Assembly (NCBI GenBank): GCA_025331435.1
Contig: JAIWNI010000024.1
Location: 186,001 to 250,000, forward strand
Length of the DNA stretch: 64,000 bases
Reading direction: 5' to 3'
Source of the DNA: Choanephora cucurbitarum
Taxonomy: Eukaryota > Mucoromycota > Mucoromycetes > Mucorales > Choanephoraceae
Part shown: positions 34,136-44,699 of the stretch, one piece after another
Layout: every line of letters starts with the position of its first letter
Position numbering within the stretch: position 1 is the stretch's first letter
Notes under the pieces: model-generated
The model's database searches: none
The model's input: only the letters and a program-made list of their open reading frames with translations
Told to the model about the DNA's origin: nothing
Translations under genes and position numbers: made by a program

Positions 34136-35481
34136 TTCACCACCTGAGGACTTTTCTTCCTTTAATGATCAGAAAAGGTATGCCGGCTTTGTACCCTACC
34201 GGCACTTACATTCGAACTGTTTACACGAAAATCATAAAAGTCTTTCAACCAAAAGTGGACAAACATATGATGTTTTTGGAAGGAAAAATCTTAAAGGGCG
34301 ATCATTCATTTAAGTTTCCAAAGCACATGGCCAAAATCGATGACACTAGTGTGTTTACTGGTCTCTACACTATGGCTAATGAATATGAAGAGATAGTACA
34401 CCAAGTGTTAGTGCCATTAAAGGCATTGCCATATCTTAAGCATTCTTTTGAGAAAATGCGGGAAGCACACTTCGACTACGGACACCAAATGCCCGTCGCT
34501 TTTTTCACTGACAATGTAAAGGGCGATCAGTCTTTTGTTGTGGAGATATTTGAATCCCTTAAAGAGGGTGTAGAACCAGCAGATGTAGAAAAAATGAACA
34601 CTTTAAGCGCAGACAGCAGCACGTATCTTCAATTGCCTAGTGAGATCAATGTTCTTTATTTATGTCGTGATTTTGATACTATGAAGATCTCTCTCGAGGA
34701 TATCAAGTCGTCATCTGGAGATGGAAGTGATGTTGCTATAGGCTTTGATTGTGAATGGGATATATGTTATTCTGAAGGAGTGGATAGTTGTAGAGTGGAT
34801 GTGATCCAGATGGCATCTGCCAAAAATGTCTATGTATTTCATATCGATATATGTTGGATTTCTTTGCCCACCTCCTTGATGATGATTCTTGAAGATGAAA
34901 GTATAAAAAAAGTTGGGTGGCAAGTAGGCGGTGATTTGAGCAGACTATCAAAAAGTATGTGCGTCGACTGCAAAGGCAAACTTGAGTTGGGATCGTTTTG
35001 CTCTTCAAGAAAAGTAGTGTCCGGCGACTCAACTTCTTTATCAGCTATTTCACTCAGTGTGCTGGGAAAAACCATCCAAAAGTCTGAACGAGAGACTCAA
35101 TGGTCTTCAGCAATACTCTCTTTCGAGCAAATAAAATACGCTGCCATACATGCTTGGGCTAGCTTAGCTATTTATGAAGCCACCAAAGCTATTCCTGAGA
35201 CTGGTTCGCGTATCAACTCTAAGAACTGTATACCGGGAACATTTGTTTCTTTGAAGCCTCGAGGTTTGAAACATGTGGTTGCCTCCGGCCAAATTGAACA
35301 ACACAAAGATAACAAAAATGTTGAAAGAGGCTCCTGCCTTTTTAGGGTAACCAAAGTCAATATTCCAAGTTACATGGTGAATCCTGAAAATCATGAAGCC
35401 AGAAGCCCTACAGCTCTTGTTTGTTTGGGTTCGTTATCTGAACCTGGATTCGTAATCAAGTTTTTTTTAATTCTGATTTGA
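34136..35481 (+). pseudogene. DDE-like plus 3'-5' exonuclease segment
   Basis: The frame (YPTGTYIRTVYTKII onward) has KGDHSFKFPKHM and FFTDNVKGDQSF, with acidic residues placed like a DDE transposase core, then a DEDDy-type exonuclease: Exo I IGFDCEWD (DxE at 34747-34755), Exo II VGWQVGGDLSRL, and Exo III YAAIHAWASL at 35137-35166. Family members have YAAxDA at Exo III; here the Asp codon reads CAT (His, 35149-35151), so the last metal ligand appears lost. The frame ends at a shift in a run of eight T. Fusion of an exonuclease to a transposase core could serve end processing or target-site handling; that is inference. Confidence 0.6.
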
Positions 35482-37476
35482 TCAAGGCAACAAGAGAGGA
35501 AGTAAAAGAAGCTGGTATTTGTGTTCGCCCTGCTAGTCAAAGGATTGATGTGCAACAGGATACGCCTGTTGCTAATAGTATCAACGATTCTGAAGAAAGC
35601 GTCGAAATGGTTGAATCAACCAATGATGCATATATCAACATTGCTTTCAATACTATGTTTTCAGATAATTCTTCAAATGTTGATAGAAAAAGTTTTGAAC
35701 ATGGATATCAACTATTCACTTCAAACTTGAAAATAAGTCATCAAATCATACACGAACAGCATGACGACAAACGAGTTTTCACTCGTGTACTCAAGGATGT
35801 ATTCCATTTGATGGACATGATGAAGCTTTATAAGCATCACGGTCTTTACAAGGAACTCACTCAAAGATTTAGTGATAGCCTTTTTGTTCTGGATGAAGAT
35901 GACAAGAAGTTGGTTTCAGACGCATTGTCAAAGAATGGAGAAAGCTAGGAAATGAAGATGAGGTATGACCGCCCTTGGATTTGGGAAAGAGTCAAACAAA
36001 AGATTTTTCTCTCATTATACTTCTACCAGTGCTGCAGTCTCCTTTTCTTTCTTCTGGACCATTGAAATGCTCTAAGTCAGGACGCTCTCTTTTTGACAAA
36101 GCATCTTGGGCGCAAGTAATGAGTGTTTTGAAGACTGTTTAATTAGAACATATCTCAGATTCACCTGGTGTCCAACTTTGTTACATGAAGCAGAAGAAAG
36201 ACAATTTTGGTCCCACTCTTAAAGATGTGTAAGAGGAACCAACTCGTTGGAAGGAGAGGTTCATCAGAACTTTATCAGAAAGTTCGGGCCTTTTGGTGCA
36301 AGTCCAGAGCTTGCCTCTGCCATCTTAGTTGAGTACCGACTGAGACATAACTTTGACGTTGGAACTTTCAACCGCCTTGGATTAAAGTACAAGGGCCATT
36401 ATGATCCTTGGCTAACTCAGCATCTTGATTACTTGCACCAAGCTATGTAGATGGCTAATCGAGGCCTAAAGCACTTGGCAATTGAAATCAATGTGCTGAA
36501 ATTTCGTGGCTCTGAAGAAGTTTTTGGTATATGTCCTTTGCCAGATGAAGAAATGCAGCGGCTGGGTATTGAGAAGGTAGAAGAAAATACGTTGGGCCCA
36601 AATTCAAGTGGTCCCGTGTATAGCGTGGACAAAGACCTTACAATACCTAAAATCAAAGACACTGTCTTTTTGAGAGTCGATTCCACTCTCCCTAAAAAAA
36701 ACAATCGCTATCGATTTGTAGCAAGTCATCAAAGGACCAAATATGCTGTAATTGCAGTTCATACTTTGAAAGAAAAGCTTTTGTTTGGGGGTTTGCTGAA
36801 AGATGTTCTCGAGACATCAACTAGGATCAATCTCAACTTTGACAACCTAGCCAAAAAAATGGAACATCTTTGCGAAGGGGAAAGAGTGTTTTATAAAATA
36901 CCTGAACATTTAGAAAAATACTATCGCCATCGGAAGGAGCAGAAATTAGCACGTACTACCCATCAAGCATATTACAGCACCATCTCGCTAATTGAGTCGC
37001 AAATTTGTGAAAAGAATTCTGCTAGTGTACATATGCCATCAGCAGTACCTTCATTATCAAAACAAAACAACAGCAGAAACTTGCTTGCAGTTCCAGTTGC
37101 ACCTATTAATATTGCAGTTCCTGAAATACCTCTGCCTGAAAGAGCAGCTCCTGATCATAATCATCTTCCCAACTATCATTATAACAACTACTATTATAGT
37201 ATTCCTGCTCAAATTATCTCAGTGCCATCAACAGTAGCTACATATAAGACAATACAAACTCAAGAGAGACAAAGCATAATCGCCATACCTTCCCCTCCTT
37301 ATTCAAACAATTCACATGCTCTAAAGAAAACCTGCAAGGGGTGCGGCAATGTTCTATGTAATGGAAAGATGCGTAGGTCTAACTGCAAGAACCCTATATG
37401 TCTCAAATGCAAGAGCAAACAGTGCGAGGGTGTTTGGGATAAAATGAAATGTCAAAATCCCACCTCGATTAACTAG
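35478..37476 (+). pseudogene. C-terminal part of the exonuclease element
   Basis: The frame 35478-35948 (LKDVFHLMDMMKLYKHHGLYKEL) continues the protein; after a TAG and a frame change, GEVHQNFIRKFGPFGASPELA and KYKGHYDPWLTQHL appear from 36247. A TAG at 36448-36450 separates this from an in-frame 341-codon block (36451-37476), which includes LSEYAG-free basic and Pro/Asn-rich linkers and a terminal CxxC-rich zinc knuckle. The block structure, with no gap in homology-like content across stops, indicates decay rather than separate genes. Confidence 0.55.
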
Positions 37477-37789
37477 CCCTACATTATTTATATAACTCAA
37501 CAGCTGTTTAACACAATTACTCTTCTAACATTACTATTATAAATATCCCACTAAAACATTGCAAAAGTTAAGTTTAATGCCTCGAGTGCTTGAAATATCT
37601 CTAAATAATCCAAAGACACGTCACCCGAGCCGTAAATTTTTATTCTATTTACAATTGTTGAGTGCCACTTTTTGGAGCTTTTGACTCTGTATACGTGCAG
37701 CAAATAAAACTCGTTTAAAAAAAGAAATTGTAAGAGATGTCTTTTTCGTAGAGGTACTTGCTTCCCTTATTCGTTTTTTCTCGATCTGC

Positions 37790-38150
37790 TTTTGCATCAG
37801 CTTGCCAGGACGTACGGGCCTGTAGTGACCTGCTCTGCTTCTGCATGTCTCTTCTGTTTCTATATACGCGCATCAGCTTGCCAGGACGCAAGGGCCTGTA
37901 GTGACCTGCTCTGCGTGTGTATATCTCTTTTGTTTCTATATACGCGCATCAGCTTGCCAGGACGCAAGGGCCTGTAGCGACCTGCTCTGCTTTCCTTATT
38001 CGTTTTTTCTCGATCTGCTTTTGCATCAGCTTGCCAGGACGTACGGGCCTGTAGTGACCTGCTCTGCTTCTGCATATCTCTTCTGTTTCTATATACGCGC
38101 ATCAGCTTGCCAGGACGCAAGGGCCTGTGGTGACCTGCTATTGTCAGCCC
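37790..38150. repeat. 76-bp tandem repeat, about five copies
   Basis: The core CATCAGCTTGCCAGGACG recurs at 37795, 37871, 37947, 38024 and 38100, a period of 76-77 bp. Each unit holds GGCCTGTAGTGACCTGCT and a TATACGCGCATC or a CGATCTGCTTTTGCATC joint. Copies 1 and 4 share a variant left flank (CTTATTCGTTTTTTCTCGATCTG), so the array seems to have a higher-order pattern. GC content is well above its surroundings. Minus-strand frames in it are artefacts of the repeat. Confidence 0.85.
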
Positions 38151-38739
38151 TATTTATTTTCCCTCGTATTTAGATTATCTGCATTTAGTAGTTTAAGCTA
38201 TGAAGGCAATACAGCAATGTATTTGGAGTGAAAAAGAACCCTATGTTAAAGCTCTGTAAGTCTTTTTCCCTCGTTTTCGGTCTACTATATGGAGATACAT
38301 GATAATGCAATCAAGCTCTTTTTGACCGATTGATGGGAGGATATTGTGCAATACGATGCAAGGAACACTGCTGAATTTAGCATTTAGGTTGAATGACAAT
38401 AGAAATAAAGGAGTAGATGAAAAGAAAGTGCTTTTGTTGGCACAGCAGCACACTTGTATTTTTATCAATCCAATGCAAAGTCAATTGATCACTATGATTT
38501 GGATTTCCGAGGAGAACACAAGTTTTACAATGAAGACCCACAAAACCTCAATGAGTTGCACCTAGAAACTTCAAAATTGAAAGACACACTCTTTGGACTT
38601 ATTAAATTGATACACATTTGGGGGTTTCAGTTCCTTTTTCTTTTTTGTATTATGAGTATATTTGTCCATATGCAATAAAATAAAAAGTCATATGTCACAG
38701 TGAGAGGTGAACTTGGGAGTTAAAAGCTAATCAGGTGCT

Positions 38740-40610
38740 AAAGTTATTTTTCTATTTAAGTTTAGGCACTTTTAAGAGTGCAATATCTAAAGTGAACGGA
38801 ACTTGATCAATGACGCTGGTTCAATGACATCGCCAGATAGCTAGGGCTGTGGATACGCAGAGCGAAAAGAGCTTACTTGAGGAGACATAGTCAACTGTGC
38901 CGAGATTGAGGAGGATCCGAATGACGTCTGATGATTGGAAGTGGATGTACAGAGCAAGAAGAGAGAGTACTTCAAGCTATACCTTCCATTTCATCGGGCA
39001 CTCAACCAGCAGGTGATCGGGTGATTCCCTTGGGTCACGGCAAAAATAGCAGAAGGCTGGAGAGTCTGGACGGAAGTGAGATAATGCTCTTTGGTGTAGT
39101 ATTTTACCATGTAGAACGCGGTATCAAAAGGTACGCGAGTCTGGTCGAATGGATAACTTCCAAAAACCACGCCACTGATGGCCAGCTAAATCAGAAGGAG
39201 GACTGGGTAGTAGGGCATCAGAGCGAATTGTCGTAGCTCGATGGTTTAGATATAGCCTGCAGCAAAGGACAAGAGTCGGTGTAGAAAGGGGGACTCGTCA
39301 AAAACTCCAGGGGAATCAGTTAGGCACGTGGGAATACGAATAAAACGCTGGGAGAAATGGAGAGAGTGGTGTACCATCAGGTCTTTACACAACACAGCCG
39401 AGAGACGAGGAAAGGGAGGGACTGTCCTGACAGGTGAGAGGCCGTTAGCAGAGACAGAGGGGGTCGTAAAGGAAGAAGTGCCCGACAAGTGGTGGAGAAG
39501 ATCGATTCTTGCCCAGTCGATGTTCACTGGACATATTATCAAATAACATGAACAGAGGAAGGTTGAGCAGGGTCTGTGGGGAACCGAATGTGGCACTTAG
39601 ATTAACCTGGCAGAAAATGAGGCTGCGAGTCTGAAACAAAGGATGCATGACGAAACCATATTCCATCGAAGCAGGTGGGCGCAAAACTGGGAAACAACAG
39701 GACAGTAAGGACGGAGATCCTATGCAATAGTGTTGGCGGATGGTATGTTGTAGATAGGCTTGGCAGATGGAAGATGAATCCGATGTCGTCAAGGCTAGTT
39801 TGGGCCACCGCGATATTAGACAATGCTGTTGAACTTGGGGATCAAGAAGGCCAAGGCCTCCTTCTGACCGAGGTTTACAGAAATGGGCATGTTTAAATCC
39901 CGGCTTAATTCCACGGTTTACAAACTGGCAAACAACCAAACGCAGACGGCGAAAGAATAATTGAGGGAAAGCAACCACTCGTAGCGTATGCCACAACTTG
40001 GTTAGAATGATCGAGTTGGCAATGGCCACCCGACTTCTTATGGAAAGATTGAGTTGCGCGCAAATGTTGCATACGCTTTGTACTGTATTCAAGAGTTGTT
40101 CTTCCACCCATTGGCGTTGGTTAATGGAGCTTATAACCGGGAATCCCAGGCAGCGAAGTGCGGTGCTAGAGATTCGGTCATGCCATAAAGTGATCAAGTG
40201 ATCAGAGAGGATGTGTTGGAACTTGTTTGCTGGAGTTCCGCTGAAAGAGATGGCTTCCATCTTATCGATTTGACCTTTGCATTGGACATTCGGCCATATT
40301 TATCCAGGTGCAGGTTCAAACGAGAAAAATCCGTGGCGGATAACAGAAGAACACAGATGTCATCAGCATATACTAGGGGTTTAATCGGAGGAGGAGGTTC
40401 AAGAGTCGATGATATGGGGACGCCAAAGGCAAAGCCTTTCATTTGGCTATCCTGCAGAATATGCCGGAGTGGAGGTTCAAGGGCGATACTGAAAAGGAGC
40501 AGAGAAAGAGTATCCTTCTGCTGAAGGCCTCTTGATTGGCTCACTGCGTTGGAGAACCATCCGCTGACATTGATCTTCACCCGGTTTCCAAAGAAGAGGT
40601 GATGTATTAC
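38740..40610 (-). mobile_element. 5'-truncated LINE retrotransposon (reverse transcriptase remnant)
   Basis: Minus-strand frames show the reverse transcriptase: VKINVSGWFSNAVSQSRGLQQKD, LSLLLFSIALEPPL, the catalytic PLVYADDICVLL (YADD at about 40359-40370), then LNLSIRSRVAIANSIILTKLWH, PRSEGGLGLLDPQ, and a terminal FCRDPRESPDHLLVECPMKW zinc-knuckle-like block near 39000. The apurinic endonuclease is absent, so the copy is 5'-truncated at about 40610, as is usual for target-primed integration. A frameshift lies near 40230 and a stop follows KWKV near 38950. It is L1-like; the clade is not determined. Confidence 0.7.
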
Positions 40611-41487
40611 ACAAAATACCCAAAAAAGGAGCAAGAGAGAAAGTACAGTTAGAGAGAAACTACAGTTAGAATCACTTATAATATACTGAAAAATCGAATT
40701 AAATAAATCACTATCACGTGACATGACTCGCTTTCTCTTGGTTTGGATTCAATTTAATTCAAGTGAAAACGAGACACCATTTGTTCGGATTTATCCTTCA
40801 ATGAGAATTGAGTTAGTAGCTGGATCAGATAGACGTACTGAAAATCTTCCTACATTTGATGAAGTTGCTGGTATTATACCAAACGAAAGCACTTCTGAAA
40901 GTTCAAGAGATATTCGAGTTTATCTTCGTAATAGTGATGATGCTTATTCCCATACAAGCATTTCTCAAAATCATGCCCTTTATATGCCACTCCATTACAC
41001 TCTTTTGTTTCCAATGGGTGATTTAGGCTGGCACTGGGGATTAAGATTAAATGATGCTTCAACTCGCTTGACCCAAAGAGTCTACTATCGTTATAGACTT
41101 CACCAAAGAGCAACTGAGTACCCAACCATTTTTTTGTCTAAGAGGCTTTTTCAGCAATATTTGGTTGATGCTTGGACCATTTGTGATCAAAACAAGTTAG
41201 ACTGGATTAGAAATCACCAATCTGTATACGAGCTAATCTCTACAATGGTCTTCAAGATGTTCTTATCAATGATGATGTCAATGCTGCATCTTTAGGCAGA
41301 CAATTCATTTTGCCAAGCAGCTATACAGGCGGTCCACGTTTTATGGCCAAATTATACCAAGATTCAATGGCTATCGCAAGGTATTTTTTGAAAGCCATCA
41401 CTCTTCATCACCTTTACGGCCAACCCACGATGGATTGAAATCCAAAGAGAGCTATTACCTGTACAGAATGCTTCTGATAGGCCAGAA

Positions 41488-42387
41488 TTGGTTGCAAGAG
41501 TCTTTGATTTGAAAGTAAAAGAACTGCTGAAAGATCTGAAAACCAAAAAAAAAATCTTTGGCTCTTATAATGGATTAATCAGAACCATTGAGTACCAAAA
41601 GAGAGGACTTCCTCATTTGCACTTGCTTCTGTTCTTGGATCCCTCACAAAATTTGGATACCAGAGAAAAAATAGACCGGGTTATATCAGCTGAACTACCC
41701 TCTAAAGAATCAGATCCTGAGCTTTATGAAATCGTCACTAAAAACATGGTACATGGTCCATGTGGAAACATCAATCCTAAATCACCATGTATGGCCAAAG
41801 ACTCGAATGGTCAACTTAGGTGCACCAAAAGGTTCCCTAAGGCTTACTCTGAAGAAACAATTATCAGTGAAAATGGCTATCCAGTCTATAAACGTTCTGC
41901 TGTAGTCGACTCGGACAATCTATATAGTGTTCCTAATCCTCTTAGAAATGGTTTTAGTCGTATCGACATTGACAACAAATGGATTGTACCTTACAACCCT
42001 TGTCTGTCAAAGAAGTATAAAGCACATATCAATGTTGAATGCTGTCAAGGTGTAGAAGCAATCAAGTACATCAACAAATATGTGTACAAAGGCTCTGATC
42101 GTAGCACTTTGAGACTCAGCGATACACGGGATGAGATCAATAAGCATCTTCAAAGGCGCTATATCGGGCCAACTGAAGCTTTTGCAAGACTTTTTGAATA
42201 CAAAATGCATGAAGAAGACACAAATGTTGCCTCTCTAGCTCTTCATTTACCAAATGAACAGCCTGTTTATTTTTCTGAAGATGCAGCCACACCTGAGATA
42301 CAGAAGATCTTGGCTAATAGCAGTTTAATGCTCATTGCTTACTTTAAGTACTACAAAAGTAATCCAAACGCTAAGAAATATTTGTAG
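41488..42387 (+). pseudogene. Helitron B Rep segment
   Basis: The 299-codon frame carries YQKRGLPHLHLLLFLD with the HxH motif, CTKRFPKAYSE and the paired-tyrosine motif INKYVYKGSDR. The preceding motif FITFTANPRWIEIQREL is read in another frame after a shift in the TTTTTT run near 41385. It ends in TAG-TAA directly before DFPKYFVWNRKRK, the block that follows in related proteins. Confidence 0.72.
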
Positions 42388-42609
42388 TAAGATTTTCCAA
42401 AGTATTTTGTATGGAATCGAAAGCGTAAAGTTTGGGAAATCATAAAAAAAGGTTTTGCAATTGGAAAGATTCCATACTGTAGGCATACATGCGGAGAAAG
42501 ATCTTATCTTCAACTTCTTCTGGTAAACATAGCCGGTTCAAAATCGTTCAACGACTTAAAAACAGTTAATGGATTTCAATGTTCTACCTTCAAGCAAGCA
42601 TGCCTTCAA

Positions 42610-44523
42610 TTGCATTTAATCGAAGATAGTCAAGAATGGATCCGTTGTTTCGAAGAGGCTAGCATTTTTTCTTCTGGTGATAGCATTCGTAGTTTGTTCG
42701 TCACTGCTTTAAACTTTGGTCAATTAATAGACCCTCATACATTGTGGATGCAATTTCGCAGTTCTATGTGTGATGATCTTGCTCACAAACTACAACTGCT
42801 GTTTCCTGAAGATCAGCTTTATAATTCCACTGATGATTCAGCCTTCTATGATGGACACCCTTTTCTTGACTATGGGCTTTATCTCATTGAGAACAAGTTC
42901 AAAAAATTGAAAGAGTTGAGTAGATCCCTTGATGAATTTGGTCTTCCAACATTCAAGCATGATTGGATTGCTGCTCTTCATCGTGGTACCAGCCTTGAAT
43001 TTAATGGCAACTCACTTATAGACGAACAATTGGCTTACGATGCTCAAGACGAAGAAGTTACTTACAGAACGAACTATGCACTATTCAATTCAGATCAAAA
43101 GTACGCTTTCGATACTATAGTTGACAAGCTTCAATCTGCTAATTTGTTGAATGACACAAGTCTTGCTAATTCTGAAAATGCTATCTCTTTTTTCTTACAT
43201 GGTCCAGCCGGTACAGGAAAAACTTTTGTCTATAACACCTTAAGTAACTATTTGCGAAGTCAACGTAAAACTGTTTTGTGTGTGGCATCATCTGGTATTG
43301 CTTCTTTACTTTTGTCTGGTAGTAGAACTTCACACTTTCGCCTTAAAATTCCTATCAAAGTAAATGAAACCTCCTCCTGCTATATTCCAAAGAACAGTGA
43401 ATTAGCTGAACTACTTTGCCGAACTGATTTGATTATCTGAAATGAAGTTCCTATGCAGAACAAACGTTGTTTTGAAGCTGTTGATCGCACCCTTAAAGAT
43501 ATACGCAGTAACAATACACTTTTTGGAGGTCTTCCTGTTCTCTTAGGTGGTGATTTTGCCCAAATCCCCCCTATGGTTCGACATGGTAATAGATCTGCAA
43601 TTGTTGAAGCATCTATTAAGCAATCTTACATCTGGTCCCAAATCCAAGTACTCCACTTAAAACAGAATATGCGAGTAAGAGGCACTTCGGCCAATGAAAT
43701 CCATTTCAAAAAATGGCTTCATCTGATTACTTATAACAAGTTAATGCAAAATGCAAGAATTCCTCTACCCCAATACATCTCTCAGACTTACTCGCTGGAC
43801 GAGCTTATTCATAGAGTGTATCCAGCACAAATTCTAAACGAGGCCGTCTATAACCCCTCCTCACTTTATAGCTCAGCCATTCTAACCTCTAGAAATGATA
43901 CAGTTGATGCTATTAATCAAAAAGTACTCGATATGATGCCAGGTGATGCAGTTACTTTGATCTCTGCTGACAAAGCTGACTATTCTGATGAGGAGAATGC
44001 AAATAACGAACTATATAGGGTTTCTAACGAGTATCTTCAAACACTGAATCCAGGTAACTTTCCTCCTGCGAAATTGATTCTGAAAGTAGGCTGTATTGTG
44101 ATGCTCTTAAGAAATTTCAATCCACAAAAGTGTCTTCGTAATGGTACCAGGTTGGTTATCAAAGAAATAGGCCGATATATTCTCAAATTTGCAGTGGCTA
44201 AAAACGGCAGGCCCGACGAAGAACAAATAGAGCTCATACCTAGAATCAAACTAACAACGTTAGAGGATGACTACCCTTTTGTTTTAGTTAGAAAACAATT
44301 TCCAGTCAAGCTTAGCTTCGCCATGACAATCAACAAATCACAAGGTCAATCTCTTACAAATGTTGGAATTGACCTTCGTATTCCTCCTTTTACCCATGGC
44401 CAACTATACGTTGCATTTTCTCGATCAACTAATTTACAAGGTACTCATGTATTACATGAACCTAATCAAAATAGCAAAGATAGTCTTATAGAAAACATAA
44501 TTTATCCAGAACTTCTCATTTAA
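42610..44523 (+). pseudogene. Helitron B PIF1-like helicase segment
   Basis: Two in-frame blocks, 42610-43440 and 43453-44523, are separated by a TGA at 43438-43440. Walker A is HGPAGTGKTFVYN, followed by VASSGIASLLLSGSRTSH. Walker B should read WDE, but the sequence gives stop-Asn-Glu, so the ATPase acid is hit as well as the frame. LGGDFAQIPPM, VGCIVMLLRNF, NGTRLVIKEIG, INKSQGQSLTNVG and VAFSRSTN complete the helicase. The 356-codon C-terminal block is intact to the TAA at 44521-44523. Confidence 0.75.
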
Positions 44524-44633
44524 TTGTTTCGCACTTAACTTAAATATACGATCTCATTACATTTTTCAATACTCTTGACGACTTAATTCTAAAAAAGCAT
44601 TATTTATTGATTGTGTGTGTGGGGGGGGGGTGG

Positions 44634-44698
44634 CTGCCAGGATCCAAACCGTAAGGCGACGACAGCCGTAAAGCGAGCGTAACGAGTAGGTCGGCTAG
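44634..44698 (+). repeat. Candidate Helitron 3' terminus
   Basis: Downstream of Helitron B, a GC-richer stretch contains CGAGCGTAACGAGTAGGTCGG and ends CTAG|T at 44695-44699. Helitrons characteristically end in CTRR preceded by a short hairpin. GGCTG and CAGCC form a possible stem in this stretch. It sits directly after a G9-10 run. The terminus is inferred from position and the CTAG|T end. Confidence 0.55.
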
Positions 44699-44699
44699 T

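Larger units (their letters stand above)
33089..37476 (+). mobile_element. Element encoding zinc-ribbon, DDE-like and 3'-5' exonuclease domains, inactivated
   Basis: A long decayed gene runs across 33089-37476. In order it has two N-terminal acidic or basic segments, a DUF6729-like cysteine-rich region (about 33610-34124), a transposase-like region with YRCCNRKCGASF, GDHSFKFPKHM and FFTDNVKGDQSF, a DnaQ/WRN-like exonuclease region, and a C-terminal GEVHQNFIRKFGPFGASPELA region ending in a Cys-rich knuckle (CKGCGNVLC ... CLKCKSKQCEG). At least one true intron is present (33761-33829). Lesions: frameshift at the A-run near 33585, TAG at 34122-34124, frameshift near 34195, frameshift in a T8 run at 35461-35468, TAG at 35946-35948 and TAG at 36448-36450. 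I know related proteins from fungal genomes, but a transposon family name is not certain. Confidence 0.6.
40723..44698 (+). mobile_element. Helitron B (plus strand), inactivated but with a 3' terminus
   Basis: A second RepHel element on the plus strand. Its coding part (40723-44523) runs from the N-terminal YMPLHYTLLFPMGD region through Rep and helicase, and the sequence after the stop ends in a Helitron-like 3' terminus at 44695-44698 (CTAG followed by T). The protein is broken near 41230 and 41385 by single-base shifts, by TAG-TAA at 42385-42390, and by a TGA at 43438-43440. The 5' end is uncertain: coding sequence begins just right of the LINE remnant, and no clear TC terminus was found. 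Confidence 0.75.

Noticed and set aside
37860..38120. Arg-rich ORFs in the 76-bp repeat
   Set aside because: Periodicity of the repeat keeps frames open on both strands; not evidence of coding.
37790..38150. CRISPR-like array
   Set aside because: The 76-bp units are near-identical along their whole length, with no unique spacers, and the genome is eukaryotic.
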